The position numbers were made by a program, and so were the translations under genes. 64,000 nucleotides of DNA from Entonaema liquescens (lineage: Eukaryota; Ascomycota; Sordariomycetes; Xylariales; Xylariaceae): NCBI GenBank assembly GCA_902805475.1, contig CADCSX010000008.1:62001-126000 (forward strand). Direction: 5' to 3'. Below are positions 58,481 to 64,000 of the stretch, one piece after another (the first letter of the stretch is position 1; each line of letters begins with the position of its first letter). The notes beneath the pieces are model-generated. The model saw only the letters and a list, made by a program, of their open reading frames with translations. It made no database searches and had not been told where the DNA came from.

Positions 58481-59139
58481 TTGAACTTCGGTAAGAACTA
58501 TGCTGTACTCAACTTGGATTTGACCACGGCCCTCATAGATGCCGTCAATAACACTACCGAAGGACAACATTTTGTTTCCAGTTGCGCACGCTGGAACGAC
58601 GCCGTTCATAGCAAGAACCTGCGCCCTTTAGTCATCTTCACGACTCTATTCTTCAGCCTAGGGGAACCAGAGCTGGCACAAAATGCTCCATTCGGGAAAC
58701 TCGTCCGAGACTTCGGTTCCTTCGCCGCCGGGTCTCCTGCAGTGCAGATAGCACCGGATTTCGAGGTTGACAGCAAAGACATTGTACTTCAGAAAATTAG
58801 GTGGTATGCAGGCTCGGGAAATAGTCTGGAGCAGATTTTGAAGGCGCAGGGCATTGACACCGCCATCATTGTATGTATTCGGTGCTCTTTTCCTTGAACA
58901 GATCAGGCTGATAAGAACATCCATAGTCTGGTCTCAGTCTCTCTGGGGTTGTAATGAGTACGATTTATCGGTTGTTTGACCTTGATTATAATATTTACGT
59001 TATCTCGGACAATGTGCTGGAACTACCGCCGGAGCAGCACAAAGAATGCTCACAAGCCATGCTAGGGAGCCTCTTGCTGAAAATGAACTTACGGGTAATT
59101 TCTGTCGATGCGGCTTTGAAAGGGTTAGGGGAAGCCTAG
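58481..59139 (+). CDS. Isochorismatase-like cysteine hydrolase, start codon not found
   Basis: Two exons, 58481-58870 and 58927-59139, join in frame with a TAG acceptor. The fold is readable: YAVLNLDLTTALIDA (catalytic Asp), a Lys-containing VLQKIRWYAGSGNSLEQIL, then IDTAIISGLSLSGVVMSTIYRLFDLDY. The position normally held by the nucleophilic Cys reads Ser in LSGVV, a form seen in some fungal members. No in-frame ATG precedes the conserved N-terminus before a stop at 58421; the first codon shown is TTG. A short upstream exon is likely, or the 5' end is lost. Members cleave isochorismate, amides or related bonds; substrate unknown. Confidence 0.65.
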
Positions 59140-59249
59140 ATGGGCTGAATTCCTGCGCTCCTGTTGCTAATCGAGATTATTATACTAGATATATGGTGTA
59201 TGTGGAGGCAGGCTACTTAGGAGTATATAGTTAGGTGGTAACGGGAATT

Positions 59250-60638
59250 TCAACCATCATGAGTGCAACTTGTTACTGCATAGAGCATTGTACCAAATTC
59301 ATCGACGTTTTCTAGCCAATGGTCTACTCTTTTTCGTCTCTCGAGAAGACTGTGCTCATCTAGCCCTGCAGGAATCGGCCAGAGTTCATCGATACGAAAA
59401 GTTTCCTCTGGCCAGTCTGCCAAATATAGATTATATGTGGTTTCCCAGTCGCGTCGGGCATGAGCCCGCCATAGAGACTTGTCCGCTGAGGCGGGTAGCC
59501 CCTGTAGTTCAGTACCAAGAAAAGTCTGAAGGTCATCTTGGGTCGAAAGGACGCTGTCGAAAAGGTACATGGTGAATAGTGCCCGCCGCTTTGACTCGGC
59601 TACAATCTAAGCTTCCCATCGAGGGTGAGTACGCTGCTGTTCAGCTGTGCACATAAGCCCGCCCCGGCTACTTGAACAGGCAAGTTCTTGAAGATTCATC
59701 ATCGCTTGCCGAAGGAAGGGACTTGAAACTTGACTCAACCTGAAGAACAAAACCATAGAGTAGATGAGATAGGCTTGGAAAGCCGCCAGCAGAGTGATGT
59801 CGTCATATGTGGCATGTTGCTCATAAATGTTGTTCATTTCCCTTTGCAACACATCGGCGGCAACGCTCTCGCTCCCTGGTAACGGATTCTCGCAAATACG
59901 AACTAAACTTAAACATGTAGAAAGTGGCGCCCTTGTCGATGAGGCCGACATTTGGGAGGGGTGTATAAATGGGGGAACCCCGCGGCCGCGTATGGCAACA
60001 GTTGTGTAAGACTTTAGAAGCCTGTAGATAAAAGCCGAAATGGAAGCAGGATATTCTTTTACTTTCTGACCGGGAACTGGAATATAGGTGTTTAACCAAC
60101 GGTTGCTGATGCCGTCCACATTAATAGGACTAAATAATTCCAGGCTTGAAAAGTCAAGTGCTTCAGAGTCCTTGGGAGGACAGCGGGAAGTGTTCAGTAT
60201 GGACTCGCCCGGCGTATAGCTTGCAACAAATGTAGCTGGAGAGGTGTTGGTTGAACTCGCGCTACCCGCGGCCTGAACCAACCCTATGGCTAAACTCTGA
60301 GAAGAAGTACTCTGAGAAGTGAGACTCTGAGAAGTGAGACTCTGAGAAGTGAGACTCTGAGAATCAGCTCTAGTTGATATTTCAGGTTCGGAACCTTGCG
60401 CGGATAGAAGACTGGATTCAGTAAATGAGTTGTATAAACCTGCTTCAGTGTTGTCGCTCATACCCTCGCTTACGCCTCGCGAAGGGGCTCTAGAGGGTAG
60501 TGTTTGGGGATAAGAACAGGATATGCCTCTTAAGGCACATCTAGTACAACAGCCTGCCTTGCGATCGCATTTGGCTTTTGCAATAGAGCATGGTTGACAA
60601 GCTTTTTGCCGGGAAGTGGAGTATCTCGTTGCTTTCAT
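59250..60638 (-). CDS. Zn2Cys6 transcription factor with in-frame UAG at an expected Trp
   Basis: The single-exon frame runs 463 codons from ATG 60638 to TGA 59250 and is interrupted only by TAG at 59607-59609 (codon 344). The zinc cluster is CQPCSIAKAKCDRKAGCCTRCALRGISC near the N-terminus. The middle holds a Ser/Thr/Gln low-complexity part, and the rest is a fungal-specific regulatory domain. Around the stop the family reads RWEAW-I-AESKRR..FTMYLFDSVL; here Trp is replaced by TAG while the downstream 119 codons remain in frame and recognisable. So this is a one-lesion pseudogene, a truncated 343-residue factor, or a UAG corrected by A-to-I RNA editing. It faces the isochorismatase-like gene convergently. 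Confidence 0.8.
60301..60362. repeat. 15 bp in-frame tandem repeat in the Zn2Cys6 gene
   Basis: Three to four copies of a CTGAGAAGTGAGACT unit encode repeated SLTSQ. The unit length is a multiple of three, so copy change keeps the frame. Confidence 0.85.
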
Positions 60639-61180
60639 AACGGATTATATGTGTGGTATACATGTCGATTATCGTATTAGCGTTATTGTTGTAGGTAGTT
60701 GTCGTTTGCCTAAAGAATAGATGAATTAAGGTGCATGTGAATGAAAAGGAACCCCCCGTCCCCCGCCGATTCAGGGCTACTTATTTTTTTAATTAGTAGG
60801 TGTCTTAGGGACGTTGATTCCGACAAGGAGCTGCAACGCCGCTAAATAAGAACCTTATGCATGCATTAAAGCAACCCCAGTTGAGTACCACCTACCAGGT
60901 ACCTATTGAAGGTACCTAACCAAAGGCGCGCCCTTCTTGTCAGTTACGTCACTTTTCTAATCATCCCCCCGGCCTATCAATGAAATGCTCAGTTTACAAT
61001 TATCATGTGTATAAACGCTCTACATATGTACATTGTGCACCCAAACACGTAGAGGTATATATTTGGAAATGTAGTAACGAAATATTGAATGTAGATTGAT
61101 TGTGAATATTCATAATTCTTCACCACACTACCTAACAATAATCTACATACTTGGTCGTCCAAACGGCGAAGAGCTATGCT
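60639..61180. promoter_or_regulatory. Divergent promoter region between regulator and HAD gene
   Basis: 542 bp. It includes GGTACCTATT/GGTACCTAAC repeats near 60898-60917. No gene. Confidence 0.35.
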
Positions 61181-61906
61181 ATGGCAAACCTCAAAGATTT
61201 CAAAGCTCTCTCTTTCGATGTCTACGGTACTTTAATCGACTATGAAACTGGTATACTCTCAGGTCTGGAACCTCTCCTCGCCTCTAATAACCGAACGGAC
61301 ATTCCCCGCCTTAAGGTACTAGAGGCCTACCACGAATGTGAAGTCAAGCAGCAGCAGGAAACCCCTGACATGCCGTATGCTCAGCTTCTAACTACTATAC
61401 ACCATCAACTCGCTTCTAAGCTAGGCTTAACACGACCAACGCTTGAAGAGTCACGAGCTTTCGGCAATTCGGTAGCTGACTGGCCAGCTTTCCCGGATAC
61501 TGTTGATGCACTGCGCCGACTATCGAAGCAATACAAACTAGTCGTCCTCTCCAACATTGACCGTGCTTCTTTTAGCCTAACCAACTCTGGCCCGCTACAA
61601 GGATTTCCCTTTGATCTGATCATCACTGCTCAGGACATCGGCTCGTATAAGCCAAACCCCCGGAACTTCGAGTATATGTTGAAAGAAGTCAAGGAACGGT
61701 TTGGATTCGACAAGGAACAAATCATACAGACTGCACAGAGTCAGTTTCATGACCATCACCCTGCACGAGCTATGGGAATAAGGTCTGCTTGGATTGTGAG
61801 ACCCGGTGCGATCATGGGCAACAGGGAGAAAGAAATCTATGACTGGAAATTCAACACATTGGGAGATATGGCCGATGCCCTTGAATCTGAGTTCAGTTCC
61901 TCATAA
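61181..61906 (+). CDS. Haloacid dehalogenase type II (HAD superfamily)
   Basis: A single-exon ORF of 241 residues from ATG 61181. HAD motifs appear in order: SFDVYGTLID (motif I; the nucleophile is the first Asp), VVLSNIDRASF (motif II Ser), a Lys in YKPNPRNFEYML (motif III). The motif IV region reads TAQSQFHDHHPARAMG rather than a double-Asp, as usual in the L-2-haloacid dehalogenase-like subgroup. Known members hydrolyse 2-haloacids; many fungal copies have unknown substrates. The start at 61181 is preferred over non-ATG codons upstream and over an out-of-frame ATG at 61176. Confidence 0.85.
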   Translation: MANLKDFKALSFDVYGTLIDYETGILSGLEPLLASNNRTDIPRLKVLEAYHECEVKQQQETPDMPYAQLLTTIHHQLASKLGLTRPTLEESRAFGNSVADWPAFPDTVDALRRLSKQYKLVVLSNIDRASFSLTNSGPLQGFPFDLIITAQDIGSYKPNPRNFEYMLKEVKERFGFDKEQIIQTAQSQFHDHHPARAMGIRSAWIVRPGAIMGNREKEIYDWKFNTLGDMADALESEFSSS

Positions 61907-62001
61907 TCGAGTATGAATATTCTTCACTTACAGACTAGATACAATTACTCTAGTAGTCTATATCGTTTACATCTATACCCAATTTGCTTGATACTCGAAA
62001 T

Positions 62002-62005
<4 letters not shown>

Positions 62006-62041
<36 letters not shown>
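62006..62041. repeat. (CT)n microsatellite
   Basis: About 18 uninterrupted CT units in the short convergent spacer between the HAD gene and the last MFS gene. Confidence 0.9.
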
Positions 62042-62045
<4 letters not shown>

Positions 62046-62090
62046 GTAGTCGTGCCTGAATCATATGTATCATTCTTACCAGCAAAATCT

Positions 62091-63981
62091 CTAGGCTTTC
62101 ATAACCTTCTCGAACACCTTCACTCTGCTTGTCCAGCTCCTACATCTCTTCCCAAAGATATACATCGGAATTGCACATAGGCAGATGAAAACGTGCACTC
62201 CACCAATGATGCAGAATACTTCTTTCGGGCCTTGGCTGCTTATCCAGTCAGATATAAAGTAGTTCATTCCGAAGGAGTATATGTTCCTCAAGTTGATGGC
62301 TGCGAAAGCTTCTGGCGCTTTATCGCGATGACAGTCTGTCAAGTAACCATATACGGCAATCGTCATAAACCCCACGCTGAAGTACTGCAGCCCGTAGAAA
62401 ATCACCGGGGCAATCCACGGATCTTGTTCTTGAAGTGACCAGCCGAAGCCGAAAAACGACATACCCCCCAAGACGAAGGTAATCACTATGAGTACAAGTC
62501 GGAACTCAGGTTCGTATATGCCACCGTTTCTTCGAGACATGGTCTTGATGATCGAGTCCGCGATGGGTCCCGATATGAAGGCTCCCACTATCGCACCTAT
62601 GAGAGAAGCGATGGAGACAAGACCGACACCCGAAACGCTGAAGTTATATGGTGGAGCTGTGAATAGCTGGGCCAAAACGCTACCCACGACAACCAACCAG
62701 GAGGTCGTGAGCCCGTAGGCAAAGAAAGAAAATAATACTTGTGGGAATATAAGCATAAGAAGCGGGCGAGTAAGAACTTTCCAGAACGGGTCATCAGACA
62801 CCCTCCCGTGGAAGATCTTTAAGTCGTGCCAATAACTATGCTTTTTCTCCGACCAAGAGGTACCTGTAGTTGCACGTTCTATCACCTCAACTTCGATATT
62901 CTCAGCTCCGGATGATCTGTCATCTGCTTTTACCTTAGAGCTTTCGTTTGCAGCAGGCTGCTCCACCTCTTCCTGACTAGTCCCATGTCCTATTCCAAGA
63001 TCAGTATTGAGGGATTCGTCTCTCCTATATGCCGTCTCGGGGCAAAATAGGAACAGAACTATTATCCAAACGCCGAACATAATCGCACAGATACCGTAGG
63101 TCCAATTCCAGCCAAGATCTTCGATAATGTAGCCAGAGATAATTGTGCCACCTCCAACACCTATAGATAGACAGAGACCCCAAGCTGCAAGTCTGACTCC
63201 ACGTTGATGGACGAAGTAAATGTCGGCTATTGTAGTGGTGACCAACCTAAAAGGGGGTTTCAGTCAATTATCATCCTCCATATTTCGAGTCAGAAGTTGG
63301 ACACCTACACTTCAAATGGAGACATTCCAATACAACCTATAAGTCGAAATCCAAGTAGACTGCCGAAAGTATGGGCGTAATACCCTCCAATGCTACTAAT
63401 GAACAGCAGCAGATTCCCGAGGAGGAACACCGGCCTCCGCCCCCAAACCACGGCCATGGAGTTGGTAAAGAAACACGACAACCCAATAACTAGTACGCCG
63501 TACCCGAGATCGCCGTTCAATCGATTATAAGACATCCCGAATTGGTCAGCCATCTGGGCATAACCGGGTGAGATCATAGGACCCTATCGAGAATAATCAT
63601 TGTTAGCTTAGCAAAATACATATCAATCATTATTCTGCTCGAGGCAAGAAGCTCGATATAGGGCATTTATCCAAAATATCCAGGGGTATATCAGTACTAA
63701 ACTAGGTAGCCACTCACCCATGCTCCTACCACCGCGGTATCAATGCAGATAAAGAACAGCATAAGATCCTTCTTCCATAAGGGCCAGTTAAGGGGGTCAT
63801 TCGGGCTGTTGCTGGGCTGGGGCACCAAGAGGACATCAGAGTCTCTGCCTTTTCCATGGCGAAGATTCGACGTGTTGAACCGGCCATGGCGGTGAGCATC
63901 CTCTGCCCCGACAACGTCTGTAAGGAGAGCGGTGCCAGGGACGTGCGACAGATGTTTATCTTCAAGTACGCCGAGACCCAT
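62091..63981 (-). CDS. MFS transporter, DHA1/HOL1-like
   Basis: Exons 63718-63981, 63309-63583 and 62091-63246 join exactly (GTGAGT and GTAGGT donors, TAG acceptors) to 564 residues with 12 membrane segments. A long polar N-terminus ends in PNDPLNWPLWKKD, typical of this fungal subgroup. TM1-4 carry ISPGYAQMADQFG, VVWGRRPVFLLG and IGMSPFEV. A polar central loop of about 85 residues contains GTSQEEVEQP and WSEKKHSYWHDL. The closest characterised relative by layout is yeast Hol1 (polyamine and cation uptake), but most fungal members are of unknown substrate. Confidence 0.87.
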
Positions 63982-64000
63982 ACTGAAAATATTCTCTAGA

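Noticed and set aside
1..64000. CRISPR array, bacterial operons, riboswitches, rRNA
   Set aside because: Nuclear fungal DNA; no spaced repeats, no rRNA sequence, and no convincing tRNA B-box (GGTTCGANNCC) was found by eye.

Overview
The window comes from the nuclear genome of a filamentous ascomycete (Pezizomycotina, most likely a Sordariomycete; the order cannot be fixed from sequence alone). Evidence: short 45-120 bp introns with GTAAGT/GTATGT-type donors, fungus-only families (PTH11-like rhodopsin-domain proteins, PhiA cell-wall protein, Zn2Cys6 regulator, cutinase), and a 4.3 kb island of almost pure A+T with the look of repeat-induced point mutation (RIP). It holds about 26 protein genes on both strands. 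The exon structures given were worked out by hand from frame continuity, splice sites and family consensus; most sum to whole codons, and exceptions are flagged.

Layout. 1-9 kb: two hydrophilic stress-type proteins, a single-pass membrane protein, a small basic nuclear protein and a PhiA-like protein. 9-15 kb: a sugar-type MFS transporter, a PhyH-family dioxygenase with one unresolved junction, and a clearly decayed berberine-bridge-type FAD oxidase, possibly the remnant of a small metabolic cluster. 15.7-25 kb: a PTH11-like receptor, a membrane-anchored TAP-like serine peptidase, a siderophore-type MFS transporter and a lactose/hexose-type MFS transporter. 26-32 kb: two conserved secretory-pathway genes, a GRIP golgin (IMH1-like, with two apparent one-base deletions) and lunapark. 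33-40 kb: cutinase, a second PTH11-like receptor, an unrecognised single-exon protein, a 306 bp MITE and a C2H2 protein. 42-46 kb: another sugar transporter and an F-box protein. 46.5-50.8 kb: the A+T island, which is one transposon with long terminal inverted repeats and a perfect 9 bp target duplication (Mutator/Hop-like), inserted 26 bp before an SDR gene. 51-64 kb: SDR, a U1-type zinc-finger protein, MCP1, a small Cys-rich ORF, a QDR-type MFS transporter, an isochorismatase-like hydrolase, a Zn2Cys6 regulator interrupted by one in-frame UAG, a haloacid dehalogenase and a HOL1-type MFS transporter.

How it fits together. Six MFS transporters, secreted or surface proteins, two putative receptors and small catabolic enzymes make this an accessory, environment-facing region, interleaved with a few core cell-biology genes (IMH1, lunapark, MCP1). 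No polyketide synthase, NRPS or terpene synthase is present, so no complete biosynthetic cluster is claimed. Points most worth a second look: the RIP-saturated transposon whose surviving C/G sits mainly in CpG, the unusual frequency of AAG 3' splice sites, the UAG that replaces an expected Trp in the regulator (decay or A-to-I editing), and the foldback elements around 39-41 kb.
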